Source: Oceanospirillaceae bacterium (GTDB taxonomy: Bacteria; Pseudomonadota; Gammaproteobacteria; Pseudomonadales; Balneatricaceae). From it: a DNA stretch of 64,000 nt. The notes below the pieces were generated by a model. It was not told the DNA's origin. It did no database searches and saw nothing but the letters and a program-made list of their open reading frames with translations. Location of the stretch: assembly GCA_013215445.1 (NCBI GenBank), contig JABSRA010000017.1, positions 1 through 64,000 on the forward strand. The letters are read 5' to 3'. Shown here piece by piece: positions 16,959 to 26,363 of this stretch. A program made the position numbers and the translations under genes. Every line of letters starts with the position of its first letter. Within the stretch, counting starts at the first letter, position 1.

Positions 16959-17921
16959 GTGAATTTATTTTCGAGTAAGTATTTGTACGTACTGGGTGTG
17001 GTGGTTTTATTAATAGGCTGTGTTGATACCGTTAAGCCTCAGTCGGCGAATAATCAGCAAAACTTCATAAAATATTTAAGAGGTACTGTGTACCTAGAAA
17101 ATTCGCAGTACGAATTACGCCTTTGTGGGTCGAGTAGTATCGTCAAATTATTGGACCCTAATAATAAATTAATTTCACATATATATGAAAATAATGAAAT
17201 TATCCCGTCGATGTATGTGGAGTTCAAAGCAAAGGCAGTAAATATACTCGATTGGCAGCTAGAGCAATTGTTTTTCATCTCCAAGAAACCCAAGAAATGC
17301 TCTGACAAGGTGCTAACGCTTGAGTATTTGGTCAGTGCTGTTGAAGGTGATTGGCAAGCTGAAATTAAAGGTAATCAAGTTAATATAAATAAACGTAATA
17401 TATTTACTCAGCTGGCGTTTGTATCCAGTGAGGATAAGTGGGGCCGTTGGTCGGGAGAAATGCTCTTACCCAAGGGGATTCGCTTTAACATGGAGATAGT
17501 GCTGCGTGATAAAGATTGTATCGATGCTCTTGATCAATGGTACAGTTTAAGTGCCACGCTAAAGATCAACCGCGAGGTGCTAGAGGGTTGTGCGCGCACT
17601 GGAGGACGCGTTGAAAGTTTTGTCAGTGGTAAATACAGTAATTTACTGACGGTAGATGATGCTTTTATCGTGCTTAACCTCAATGAGGATAATTCAGCGG
17701 CATTGATTTTAGATTATAGAAGTGGTCATCCGCTGGTGGTTAATCGCGGACACTGGAAAATGCTAGAGAACCAAGTCATTGCCCTAAACTTGCCGGCAGC
17801 GAGTCATCAGCTGCAAGGCAGTGCTATGTTATTTCAAGTTTTTGATAATAAAGAATTACGCCTAAAGGGCTTCTCAGAGCTGTTAGGTGGGGCGGGCTTA
17901 AGGTTGCTGCCCCTAGAGTGA
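16959..17921 (+). CDS. Putative lipoprotein, function unknown
   Basis: The 320-residue product starts with GTG and has a lipoprotein signal ending in the lipobox LIGC (Cys21). Residues about 40-95 (RGTVYLENSQYELRLCGS, then YVEFKAKA) recall the small beta-rich N-terminal domain of NlpE/copper-type lipoproteins: an oxidoreductase-free OB-like fold with a CG motif. The rest has beta-strand alternation, paired Cys residues (about 187 and 212, an ALDQWYSL...EGCARTGG segment) and no catalytic motif I recognise. The start has a weak ribosome-binding site. It is convergent with the J-domain-like gene. Envelope location is well supported; function is not. Confidence 0.7.
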   Translation: MNLFSSKYLYVLGVVVLLIGCVDTVKPQSANNQQNFIKYLRGTVYLENSQYELRLCGSSSIVKLLDPNNKLISHIYENNEIIPSMYVEFKAKAVNILDWQLEQLFFISKKPKKCSDKVLTLEYLVSAVEGDWQAEIKGNQVNINKRNIFTQLAFVSSEDKWGRWSGEMLLPKGIRFNMEIVLRDKDCIDALDQWYSLSATLKINREVLEGCARTGGRVESFVSGKYSNLLTVDDAFIVLNLNEDNSAALILDYRSGHPLVVNRGHWKMLENQVIALNLPAASHQLQGSAMLFQVFDNKELRLKGFSELLGGAGLRLLPLE

Positions 17922-17945
17922 TACCTCAGTCCTAAGCACTGTTAC

Positions 17946-18407
17946 TTAATCAGAATTCTCACTTTGTTGAATCAGTAGCTCTCGAGCTGCATCTATCTGG
18001 GCTAACCTGTGTTTGCTAATACTATGGTTAGTGTTGTTATCGCGCATGATTCTTCGGTGGGCTTGGACAATTTCTTCCCGGCTAGGGCTATCTTTTAAGT
18101 GCAGTGCTGCTAGTGCCTGCTCCCTGTTTAAAATTAAGTCAGGCTGACTGACTGGGCCCGCCAGTAAGCGAATAAAGGGTATCAGCAACTTAGTCAGTGC
18201 TATTTTTCTATAGAGGGCCATTAGTAGCAGGGGAATGCCTGTGAGTAGGGGGAGTCTACCGGTGACTAGAAGAATGATAAATAGGCAGCCCAGGCAGATG
18301 AATAATCCTTTCAGTGCGGTGATTCCTTGTTTAGTTGTCGCATTTCTAAACCAATAGACGATGGCAACAATAGTGCAGACTAACAAAAAAATAAAAAAAG
18401 GATTCAT
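17946..18407 (-). CDS. Membrane-anchored J-domain-like protein lacking the HPD motif
   Basis: The 153-residue protein has two membrane segments (about 3-20 and 31-58), a short hydrophobic region (60-85), and a C-terminal approximately 60-residue segment that aligns with the J-domain of small membrane co-chaperones: ALAALHLKDSPSREEIVQAHRRIM, then QIDAARELLIQ. In genuine J-domains the loop between the two helices contains His-Pro-Asp, which stimulates DnaK ATPase. Here that loop reads RDNNTNHSISK, without HPD. I infer it cannot activate DnaK in the usual way. It converges with the lipoprotein gene, 24 bases apart. Confidence 0.7.
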   Translation of the reverse strand: MNPFFIFLLVCTIVAIVYWFRNATTKQGITALKGLFICLGCLFIILLVTGRLPLLTGIPLLLMALYRKIALTKLLIPFIRLLAGPVSQPDLILNREQALAALHLKDSPSREEIVQAHRRIMRDNNTNHSISKHRLAQIDAARELLIQQSENSD

Positions 18408-18543
18408 AGTTTACTCGGCTAAGCTGATTTATAGTTTAGAAATTGTAACGTATCATCCGGCATTAGGTATATTTATTAATGGTTAATCTGTTCTTTTATT
18501 TGCTGTTTTTAGGTGTGACTCTCACAAATTAAGGTTTTAAATT

Positions 18544-19530
18544 TTGAAAAAAATAAGATTAGTTGGTCTGTTGTTGGCGATTATTTATACCTCCTTTTGT
18601 CATGCACAAAAACAAATAATTACCTTAGGTTCCGGCGTTGAAACAGGCGTTTATTATCCTACTGGTGGCGGGATATGTCGGATAGTCAATAAACTCAAGC
18701 GAAAACCTAAGATTCGCTGCATATTGGAGGCAACCAACGGATCTGTATCCAATATTGCGCGAGTGCTAAATCATAGCTTGGATGTGGGAATCGCGCAATC
18801 TAATTGGATTTACAAGAGCTATCATCAAGAGCAACAAAATGACTCGAAAATAACCAGCGCTGGTGCTGATCAAGGTGCAGAGTTGCGTACGCTGTTGATG
18901 CTATACCCTGAGTACTTTACGGTGATAGTCCCCAAAAGCTCTGATGTCTACAGTTTTGATGATATTAAGGGTAAACGAGTGAGTATCGGTACACCGGGGT
19001 CTAGTCTCAGAGCGACGATGAACGATTTGCTGGAGAAAAAGGGCTGGCACTATCAAGATTTTATGCAAGTGCTCAGCTTAGATGCCACAGATCAGGCGAG
19101 CGCTCTGTGTCAGGGGCGCATCGATGTTATGATTTATATCGTCGGGCATCCATCGGGTATGGCCAGAGAGGCGACAGATGATTGTGATTCTCGCTTGGTT
19201 AGTGTCCGAGGGGCAGCAGTAGACCAGCTGCTGATAGAAAATAGCTATTATCGGAGGGCGATGATTCCGGGGGCAATCTATCGCGGCAATATTAAATCGG
19301 TAGCTACTTTTGGTGTCAGTGCTTCTCTATTTGCCAGTACTGCGCTCAGTGAGCAAACGGCATACTCTTTAGTGAAGGTGATCATGGAGCAGTTGAATGA
19401 GTTTAGAGGATTGCATCCCGCCTTTGCTCGCTTAGATCCTGAGCAGATGGTAAAAGGACCCTTTGCGGCCCCTTTGCACAAAGGGGCGTTGCGCTACTTT
19501 AAAGAAGTAGGGCTAATAGAAGATAATTAA
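18544..19530 (+). CDS. TAXI-family TRAP solute-binding protein (copy 1)
   Basis: This 328-residue periplasmic protein starts with TTG (AAGG about 10 bases upstream) and has a signal peptide ending near CHA-Q. It shows TAXI-family marks: LGSGVETGVYYPTGGGICRIVN near the mature N-terminus (landmark residues G-S-G-x-x-T-G-x-Y-Y-P-x-G-G), GIAQSNW, KGKRVSIGTPGSS and LDATDQASALCQGRIDVMIYIVGHP. It is a paralogue of the product of 21719-22717. No permease lies beside it; instead it converges tail to tail with a histidine kinase gene 16 bases away. It may deliver its ligand to that kinase, which is inference. TAXI ligands such as glutamate or ketoacids are known only for a few members. Confidence 0.88.
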   Translation: MKKIRLVGLLLAIIYTSFCHAQKQIITLGSGVETGVYYPTGGGICRIVNKLKRKPKIRCILEATNGSVSNIARVLNHSLDVGIAQSNWIYKSYHQEQQNDSKITSAGADQGAELRTLLMLYPEYFTVIVPKSSDVYSFDDIKGKRVSIGTPGSSLRATMNDLLEKKGWHYQDFMQVLSLDATDQASALCQGRIDVMIYIVGHPSGMAREATDDCDSRLVSVRGAAVDQLLIENSYYRRAMIPGAIYRGNIKSVATFGVSASLFASTALSEQTAYSLVKVIMEQLNEFRGLHPAFARLDPEQMVKGPFAAPLHKGALRYFKEVGLIEDN

Positions 19531-19546
19531 CACTGTTATCTTGGGG

Positions 19547-21121
19547 TTATGCGTTACTGGTGAGTTGTTGTGGTAGGACGGTAGCTGTGTTTAAGGTTAT
19601 TTGAAAATGCGCCCCTTTGATGCTTGGCAGGCAGTGTATTTCTCCCTTTAGTAAATGATGTACCAAATTGTAACAAATATGCATGCCCAGTCCGCTGCAG
19701 CCAATATTCCTTTTGCTGGTCGCGAAAGGCTCAAATACCTTGCTCTCCCATTCATTATTTAAGCCAACGCCGCTATCGGTGTAATCAATAATAATGCTCT
19801 GCTCTTTTTGGGTTATAGTGATTTTAATCGAAATTTTATCTCCAGCTTTGCCAGGTCCGTGAATAATGGAGTTAATGATCAAATTATTGAATATTTGATA
19901 GAAACTCCCAGGATAGCTGTCAAGCTCAATACGAGGGTCGCAGTCGATTGTAACGGTGGTTTTGCTTTTTCGCAGTTTAGGTTTAAGTGAAAGTAAAACT
20001 TCATTTATATAGTTTTGCAGATTAAAGACTCTGCGCTTTTCAGTCGATTGATCGACAGAGACTTGCTTAAAGGCGGTAATTAAGCTGGCGGCGCGCTGTA
20101 AATTATTACTGATCATTGCACTGCTTTCTGCGGTTATGTCAGCCAGCGCACCAGTGTATTGTGAAGTCTGTTGTTGTAAGTAAGATACGGCAGTATAAGC
20201 GATGCCAATCGGCGTGCTGATCTCATGTGCAACACCTGCTACCAAATTACCAAGAGAGGCCATTTTCTGGGACTCTAACAATTGTCTCTGGGTCTTCTGT
20301 AAATTGTCTAAACTCAGTTGCAGTTCTAGGTTGGATGATTGCAATTGTGCGGTACGCTCTTGAACTCGTATTTCCAGCTCTAGGTTGAGTAATGAAAGCT
20401 GCTGCTCGGCAGTTATTCTCTTTTGCATGTCGGTGTGCATACCAAATTGCATTTTATTAATAGAGTCGACTACGTTGGTTAGCTCGTCAGGGCCACAGTT
20501 GTCTCCTCTATGTAATTGTAGCTCAGAGTTGGGTTTTTCCAGTTGAATACTGCGGGCATGACTGGCCATTTTTATCAAATGCTGGGTGACCAGATGATGA
20601 AAAATAGAGAGGATAAAGAGCGACACAAGGAAGGTCTTGATGCTTTGGGAAAGCAATATAAGCAGCGCCTTGTCCCACAATCTGTGGTGTAAGTTATCTA
20701 GGGTGATGACAAGTTGTAAAGTCCCTAACAAGTATTCTTTATCAATATCTGAGTAGGTCAGTTTATATTCTTTTTCCAGCACTGATGCGTTTGATCGTTC
20801 GCCACTTGAATAGCGCTCATGAAACGGCGTTGTTAATAATACAAACTCTACGTCCCGCAGTTTTTTAATGCCATCTAATTGCAATTGAATTTGTTCCGGG
20901 CTTATTTCCCAAAGGCTGTTCTCTAAACTAGCGAGGGAGCTGGATTCAATTTGCTTTATTTGCTCATCGATAGCTGAGCGCTCGTATGTGTAGTCAAAAT
21001 AAAGCTGTGATCCGGTTGCTAGCAAGGTGATTAATGAGCTGCATAGAATGATCGACGTTAATATTTTAAGTGCCAGTGGATTTTCGGTTTTGTAGTGATT
21101 AAACAGGCGTCTAATGGACAT
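19547..21121 (-). CDS. Transmembrane sensor histidine kinase
   Basis: From ATG 21121 (GGAA eight bases upstream) the product has 524 residues: a membrane helix (about 15-38), a periplasmic sensor of about 120 residues (WEISPEQIQLQLDGIKKL is typical of sensors in this class), a second helix (about 155-180), a HAMP-like linker, a coiled coil and an intact kinase core. His299 lies in VAHEISTPIG; the N-box is FNNLIINSIIHG, followed by DSGVGLNN and GLGMHICYNLVHHLLKG. Thus autophosphorylation is expected. It lies between two TAXI binding-protein genes, so control of TAXI uptake is a reasonable inference. No receiver gene is adjacent; the nearest is at 26364. Confidence 0.9.
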   Translation of the reverse strand: MSIRRLFNHYKTENPLALKILTSIILCSSLITLLATGSQLYFDYTYERSAIDEQIKQIESSSLASLENSLWEISPEQIQLQLDGIKKLRDVEFVLLTTPFHERYSSGERSNASVLEKEYKLTYSDIDKEYLLGTLQLVITLDNLHHRLWDKALLILLSQSIKTFLVSLFILSIFHHLVTQHLIKMASHARSIQLEKPNSELQLHRGDNCGPDELTNVVDSINKMQFGMHTDMQKRITAEQQLSLLNLELEIRVQERTAQLQSSNLELQLSLDNLQKTQRQLLESQKMASLGNLVAGVAHEISTPIGIAYTAVSYLQQQTSQYTGALADITAESSAMISNNLQRAASLITAFKQVSVDQSTEKRRVFNLQNYINEVLLSLKPKLRKSKTTVTIDCDPRIELDSYPGSFYQIFNNLIINSIIHGPGKAGDKISIKITITQKEQSIIIDYTDSGVGLNNEWESKVFEPFATSKRNIGCSGLGMHICYNLVHHLLKGEIHCLPSIKGAHFQITLNTATVLPQQLTSNA

Positions 21122-21718
21122 TTTAAATTCCAAGGTAAAGAAAATCATTGCTAAGTTATCGAAGCTAATAAAAAGATTAAATCCCATCCGTTCTATTTTT
21201 TCTAAAAGTATTATATACAAGCATGGTCAATCTGGAAGAGTAGGCCTGCATATTAGTGCATTTATAGCTGGGTGGGAGGGGTGGTTGACTGGCTTTAAGG
21301 CATGACGTTGTTTTTCAGTCAGCTGTATATTGGTTTAAGGCGTTGCTAGTAAAAATTATTAAAAATGACCAGGCAGGAAGAGGCTAAAAGAGAGGGTAAC
21401 AGTGATTTTAGCTGAATTGGCACGGAAGGATGCTTAATTGGCGCGGCAGATAGTAAGAGTGAAGTTTTTTATAGGTATTGTTGTACCATGATTGATCACT
21501 ACTGAATCATAGCTTAAAAGCATGCGCTGTCTGTGCTTTATACGGCACAGTCAAATTGTTTTTAGGGAACAATATCAGCCATTATCAGTAATGTTTCTAT
21601 AAATAGCACTTTGATAATAGCAGGGCTCTCTCCGTATTGGCGAATAGGTATCACTGACCGATGAGGTAAAGCCTGTTCACCAATTTATAACTTTCACATA
21701 AAAATAATAAGGGTTCTT
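21122..21718. other. Intergenic region between sensor kinase and TAXI gene
   Basis: About 600 bases separate these divergent genes. The half near the kinase has a plus-strand frame of 63 codons that looks like a shadow. The half near the TAXI gene should hold its promoter. AAGG (AATAAGGGTTCTT) precedes the TAXI ATG. I see no clear hairpin. Confidence 0.4.
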
Positions 21719-22717
21719 ATGTCTCTTAATAAAAAATCAATAAAAAATCAATTAGCAGCTGCAATTTTTTCCGGCAGTATTGCTATTGCAGCATCTTTCT
21801 CAGGTGCTCTCTCAGCAGCAGAAACTTTCGTTACTATAGGGACTGGTGGTCAAACTGGCGTTTATTATGTGGTAGGTGGCTCTATTTGCCGTTTAGTGAA
21901 TAAAAAAACCAAAGAGCACGGTATCAAATGTACCCATACTACAGGTGGCTCCGTTAAGAATATCAATGGCATTAAAAACGGTGACCTAGATATGGGTGTT
22001 GCTCAATCTGATTGGCAGTTCCATGCGTACAATGGAACATCACCAGAGGAGTTTCCCGAGGGAGCGTTTAAAGAGTTGCGTGCTGTGTTCTCTGTTCACG
22101 GCGAGCCCTTCACCGTTGTTGCCCGTAAAGATTCAGGTATCAAAACTTTTGCTGATTTAAAAGGTAAGCGTGTAAACGTGGGAGCTCCAGGTTCAGGACA
22201 ACTAGGCACAATGAAAGTTGTGATGAAAGAGCTAGGTTGGACGATGGATGATTTCGCACTGGCTGCACAGTTAAAATCTTCTGAGCAAGCACAGGCACTA
22301 TGTGATAACAACGTAGATGCAATTATATTCACAGCGGGTCATCCTAATGGCTCTATCAAAGAGGCAAGCACATCATGTGATGTGACGCTGATACCTGTTG
22401 AGGGACCAGTATTTGATAAGCTTATTACCGATAATGCTTATTATGCAAAAGCTACTGTACCTGCGGGCATGTACGAGGGGACTGATGTTGACGTCACTAC
22501 GTTTGGAGTAGGTGCAACTTTCGTAAGTTCTACTGCTACAAGCGAAGAAACGATGTACCACATCGTTAAATCAGTATTTGAGAACTTCAAGCGTTTTAAG
22601 AAGCTGCACCCAGCATTTAAGAACTTGAAGAAAGAAGACATGATAGTTGATAATCTATCAGCACCGTTACACGCCGGTGCGATTAAGTACTACAAAGAAG
22701 TAGGGTTAATTAAATAA
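21719..22717 (+). CDS. TAXI-family TRAP solute-binding protein (copy 2)
   Basis: This 332-residue receptor has a long signal peptide (cleavage near SAAE) and the TAXI core: IGTGGQTGVYYVVGGSICRLVN-type opening (landmarks G-T-G-G-Q-T-G-x-Y-Y), MGVAQSDWQFH, GKRVNVGAPGSGQ, QAQALCDNNVDAIIFTAGHPNG and a C-terminal LHAGAIKYYKEVGLI. It is followed after a hairpin by the fused TRAP permease, so it is the transport receptor of the system. It is a clear paralogue of the 18544-19530 product: the N-terminal GVYY, ICR(I/L)VN and C-terminal G(A)(L/I)(R/K)Y(F/Y)KEVGLI match position by position. Confidence 0.93.
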   Translation: MSLNKKSIKNQLAAAIFSGSIAIAASFSGALSAAETFVTIGTGGQTGVYYVVGGSICRLVNKKTKEHGIKCTHTTGGSVKNINGIKNGDLDMGVAQSDWQFHAYNGTSPEEFPEGAFKELRAVFSVHGEPFTVVARKDSGIKTFADLKGKRVNVGAPGSGQLGTMKVVMKELGWTMDDFALAAQLKSSEQAQALCDNNVDAIIFTAGHPNGSIKEASTSCDVTLIPVEGPVFDKLITDNAYYAKATVPAGMYEGTDVDVTTFGVGATFVSSTATSEETMYHIVKSVFENFKRFKKLHPAFKNLKKEDMIVDNLSAPLHAGAIKYYKEVGLIK

Positions 22718-22732
22718 ACCTCAGTACTTTAT

Positions 22733-22757
22733 AAGCGGCAGTAATGCCGCTTTGTTG
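22733..22757 (+). terminator. Hairpin between TAXI binding protein and permease genes
   Basis: An 8-bp stem (AAGCGGCA at 22733-22740 with its complement at 22745-22752) and a GTAA tetraloop are followed by a broken T-run (TTTGTTGTTTT). It lies just after the TAXI stop and about 235 bases before the permease gene. It may terminate most transcripts, raising binding protein over permease, or end a separate transcript. Confidence 0.65.
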
Positions 22758-22986
22758 TTTTAGAAAGACTGTACCTGTCTCACAGCGACAGTAAATCACA
22801 AATATTAAATGTTAAATAATTATAAGAAACCTGCTGTAAATCAGATATCGACATGGGCACTCTGTGTGATGTCAATGCGGGCAACATTTAATGACGTCGA
22901 ATCAATAAAGCCTTACGCGTGTATCTATCAGCACCTAAAATAAGACGTGTAGGTCAGTTTTCATTCTCTATAAATGAGGCACTTTC

Positions 22987-25611
22987 ATGAGTGAATCAAT
23001 TCAAAACCAACAAACCAGTAGCGCTGAATTAGACGCGTTAGTGGCCTCTTCAGACACTGGAGGGCGCAACCCTACCGGTCCAGTAGGTAAATTTTTAACC
23101 GGTGTCGCCTTAGTATGGGCGCTCTTCCAAATATGGATAGCTTCACCACTGCCCTACATAATTGGCATAGGTGTTTTTAATAATACAGAGGCCAGATCAA
23201 TTCACTTGGCTTTCGCCATTTTCTTAGCTTTTACTGCATTCCCTGCTGGAAAAAAATCTCCACGAGATTATGTGCCGGCCGTAGACTGGTTACTGGCGAT
23301 TGTGGCAGCCGGTACGTCTGCATACCTGTATGTTTTTTATGAATCTATATCCTCTCGACCCGGTAATCCTAACACTGTTGATATTACCATTGCCTGTATT
23401 GGTATTGTCATGTTACTGCTGGCCACTGTGCGTGCTCTAGGTGCTCCTTTGGCGATAGTTGCAGGGGTGTTTTTACTCTACTGTTTTGGTGGTCAAAGCA
23501 TGCCGGGCATCTTGGCGTGGAAAGGAGCATCCTTTGGAGCGGTCGCTGACAACCAGTGGCTGTCGACAGATGGTGTGTTTGGGGTACCGCTCGGTGTCTC
23601 CACCAAATTTGTCTTTTTGTTTGTATTGTTTGGTGCCTTGTTAGACAAAGCAGGCGCTGGTAACTATTTCATTAAAATAGCTTTTGCCAGCTTAGGTCAC
23701 TTAAGAGGAGGTCCTGCTAAAGCGGCTGTCGTGGCGTCGGCAATGACCGGTTTAATCTCAGGCTCATCTATTGCCAATGTGGTTACTACCGGCACTTTTA
23801 CTATTCCAATGATGAAACGTGTTGGTTTCTCTGCTGAGAAGGCAGGGGCTGTAGAGGTGGCTTCATCAGTGAATGGCCAGCTTATGCCACCGGTAATGGG
23901 TGCTGCCGCCTTTTTGATGGCGACCTCTTTGGATATGGCGTACTTTGAAGTGGTAACGCACGCTTTTTTACCGGCAATTATCTCCTATATAGCGCTTGTT
24001 TACATTGTGCATTTAGAGGCAATGAAGGCTGATCTCAAAGGTTTACCGCGTCGTAGTAAGCCCAGCCCACTACTGGTTTTTGTGTTTAAATTTTTAGCCG
24101 GTTTTGGGGCTATTTCTGCCGTTGGTTTCGTGGTGTATTACGGTTTGGGCTGGTTAAAACCTGTTGCTGGAGATGGCGCAAGTTGGATAATTGGCTTGTT
24201 GCTGGCGGGTGTTTATATCTGGCTAGCTAAAAGCTGCTCACAGTACCCAGATTTAGAAATTGATGATCCGAATGCGCCAATTGTAGAGTTGCCTGAGTTG
24301 GGCCCTACGGTAAAATCCGGATTACATTATATTTTACCGGTAGTCGTATTGGTATGGTGCTTGATGGTTGAGCGGTTGAGTCCTGCGCTTTCTGCTTTTT
24401 GGGCGACTGCACTTATGATCGTCATCTTGCTCACCCAGCGTCCGCTGTTCGCTTATTTTAGAGAGGGCAGTGATGTCAAAGAGAAGCTTGCTCAAGGATT
24501 TTACGAGCTGATCGATGGCTTGATCTCTGGTGCGCGCAATATGATTGGTATTGGTATTGCAACAGCGGCGGCGGGCATTATTGTCGGTGCAGTTTCTCTA
24601 ACAGGTGTCGGGCTAGTATTAGCTGAACTAGTAGAGATTATGTCGATGGGCAATGTGCTGCTGATGTTGATGCTGACCGCAGTATTGAGTTTGATCTTGG
24701 GCATGGGTTTGCCCACTACGGCAAACTACATCGTAGTGTCGTCGTTACTGGCGCCAGTGATTGTTGAGCTTGGGCAGCAAAATGGCTTGATCGTGCCATT
24801 GATCGCGGTGCACTTGTTTGTCTTTTACTTCGGCATCATGGCGGATGTAACACCCCCAGTAGGACTGGCATCCTTTGCGGCGGCGGCCGTCTCTGGTGGC
24901 GATCCGATCAAGACCGGTTTTGTGGCGTTTTTCTATTGCCTGCGAACGGCTGCGCTACCGTTTTTGTTTATCTTCAATACAGATCTATTGCTGATTGATG
25001 TCACTTGGATGCAGGGCATCTTTGTCTTTATTATGGCGACTATTGCCATCTTAGTCTTTGCCGCGGCCACGCAAGGGTATTTCTTTGCCCGCAGTCGCTG
25101 GTATGAATCTGCCCTGTTGCTAGTCATTGCGTTTACTTTGTTTAGACCTGGGTTTTGGATGGACATGGTTTCACCGCGTTATGATGTCGTGAGTCCTGCC
25201 TATATTGAGCAGTTAAAAGACGTGCCAGTAGGGCAAGAGATGCGGATGACCATACTCGGGGAAAATGAAGCAGGTAGCGAGCGAGAATTCGTCATTCTTT
25301 TGCCGGTCGGTGAAGGGGTTACTGGGATCGAGAAGTTAGCAAGTAGCGGTTTGACTATCATTAAAGATGAAGATGGAAGTTATATTGTCGATGATGTGGG
25401 TTATGACAGTGTCGCTCAAAACGCAGGCCTTGATTTTGATCAGAAAATCTTAAAGTTATGGGTGCCAGCGGAGCATCTGCCTAAAGAGTTGATGTATATT
25501 CCAGCATTTTTGCTACTTGGGCTTATCATAGTGTTACAGCGACGCAGGCTTAATGTAGACAGTGATAAAGACAAAAATGCGCTCAATACTGCAGCCACTA
25601 GTAATGCTTAA
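22987..25611 (+). CDS. TRAP transporter fused permease (4TM-12TM), TAXI type
   Basis: The 874-residue membrane protein fuses the small and large TRAP permease units, as is usual for TAXI systems. Residues about 35-180 hold the four helices of the DctQ-like part. The rest is the DctM-like part: FVLFGALLDKAGAGNYFI near 218, AVVASAMTGLISGSSIANVVTTG near 256-278 (Gly/Ser-rich substrate path), SVNGQLMPPVMGAAAF, and LGMGLPTTANYIV with ADVTPPVGLASFAAAA near 575-640. About 150 extra residues at the C-terminus (from 740) contain a soluble acidic segment (YVDDVGYDSVAQNAGLDFDQ-like, PDZ-like in character) before a last helix. GAGG precedes ATG 22987. Confidence 0.93.
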   Translation: MSESIQNQQTSSAELDALVASSDTGGRNPTGPVGKFLTGVALVWALFQIWIASPLPYIIGIGVFNNTEARSIHLAFAIFLAFTAFPAGKKSPRDYVPAVDWLLAIVAAGTSAYLYVFYESISSRPGNPNTVDITIACIGIVMLLLATVRALGAPLAIVAGVFLLYCFGGQSMPGILAWKGASFGAVADNQWLSTDGVFGVPLGVSTKFVFLFVLFGALLDKAGAGNYFIKIAFASLGHLRGGPAKAAVVASAMTGLISGSSIANVVTTGTFTIPMMKRVGFSAEKAGAVEVASSVNGQLMPPVMGAAAFLMATSLDMAYFEVVTHAFLPAIISYIALVYIVHLEAMKADLKGLPRRSKPSPLLVFVFKFLAGFGAISAVGFVVYYGLGWLKPVAGDGASWIIGLLLAGVYIWLAKSCSQYPDLEIDDPNAPIVELPELGPTVKSGLHYILPVVVLVWCLMVERLSPALSAFWATALMIVILLTQRPLFAYFREGSDVKEKLAQGFYELIDGLISGARNMIGIGIATAAAGIIVGAVSLTGVGLVLAELVEIMSMGNVLLMLMLTAVLSLILGMGLPTTANYIVVSSLLAPVIVELGQQNGLIVPLIAVHLFVFYFGIMADVTPPVGLASFAAAAVSGGDPIKTGFVAFFYCLRTAALPFLFIFNTDLLLIDVTWMQGIFVFIMATIAILVFAAATQGYFFARSRWYESALLLVIAFTLFRPGFWMDMVSPRYDVVSPAYIEQLKDVPVGQEMRMTILGENEAGSEREFVILLPVGEGVTGIEKLASSGLTIIKDEDGSYIVDDVGYDSVAQNAGLDFDQKILKLWVPAEHLPKELMYIPAFLLLGLIIVLQRRRLNVDSDKDKNALNTAATSNA

Positions 25612-25773
25612 CAAGTCCTTATCTAGAGGGGCATTTGCAGTAGACAGCTATTTCTAGAGGGGAGCTATTTAGGCTCTATTAGTTTCGTTTTTGTTAATCT
25701 ATCTAGTGGGGTAGGGTTATCTAAGCTGGCGAAAGTTGTCGGAGATGGCCCAGCCCTATTATTGGAGGTGGCG

Positions 25774-26205
25774 ATGTTTAAGAAAGTATTAGTACCTGTT
25801 GATTTGCAAGATACACAGTTTTGTTTAACGGCGTTAAAGCTTGCCTTGCGTGAAGTTCACGGCAATGGTGCACAGCTGCATATAATTGCGGTAGTGCCGG
25901 GTTATAACAATTCAATAGTGTCTTCATTTTTTAGTGAAAAAGAGCATCAAGAGTCGCTGAAACGCTTCTCTGAGTTGTTGGTGAGTTTTGCCAATGAGCA
26001 TGTAGACGAGCAGATTAAGTCAGAGCTAAAAGTGTTCGAGGGATCGGCATCTGAAGAAATAAATCGTTATGTACGTAACAATGGTATTGATCTAGTCGTG
26101 ATGCGAGCACATCAGCGCAGTAAGATTGATGCGTTCTTATTGGGCTCGGTATCTGCGAGAGTTGTTGAGCGTGCATTTTGCTCTGTGTTTGTATTAAGAA
26201 GCTAG
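25774..26205 (+). CDS. Universal-stress-protein (UspA) family protein without canonical ATP loop
   Basis: The 143-residue product has the UspA fold: MFKKVLVPVDL opening strand, QLHIIAVVPG, and a C-terminal LLGSVSARVVERAFCSVFVLRS. The start at ATG 25774 is set by GGAGG seven bases upstream. In ATP-binding members the loop before LLGS reads G-x-x-G-R-x-G; here it reads MRAHQRSKIDAF, so both loop glycines are replaced and ATP binding is doubtful. It lies about 160 bases after the TAXI permease gene on the same strand. In the ectoine TRAP system TeaABCD a UspA protein (TeaD) modulates transport, so a similar role is a reasonable inference. Confidence 0.85.
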   Translation: MFKKVLVPVDLQDTQFCLTALKLALREVHGNGAQLHIIAVVPGYNNSIVSSFFSEKEHQESLKRFSELLVSFANEHVDEQIKSELKVFEGSASEEINRYVRNNGIDLVVMRAHQRSKIDAFLLGSVSARVVERAFCSVFVLRS

Positions 26206-26268
26206 CAGTCAAAGAGATGTATTGGAGGGAAGGCTGTATTCTGTTACTCACAGCTCACAGCTCACAGG

Positions 26269-26300
26269 AAACTGATAATCCCGTTATCAGTTTTCATTTT
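26269..26300. terminator. Bidirectional terminator between convergent genes
   Basis: A 10-bp stem (AAACTGATAA at 26269-26278 with its complement at 26284-26293) and loop TCCCG are followed by T-rich sequence on the plus strand. It lies between uspA and the convergent receiver gene. Just upstream, CAGCTCA is repeated in tandem. Confidence 0.75.
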
Positions 26301-26363
26301 CTTATTTTTCAACTGCCGCTATGTTGAGGGTGATCAAGTTTAATGACTTGATTTGAATGCTTT

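Noticed and set aside
22987-25611. PDZ domain in the C-terminal part of the TRAP permease
   Set aside because: The soluble segment has a PDZ-like phrase (DVGYDSVAQNAGLDFDQKIL) but is short; I mention the resemblance without calling a domain.
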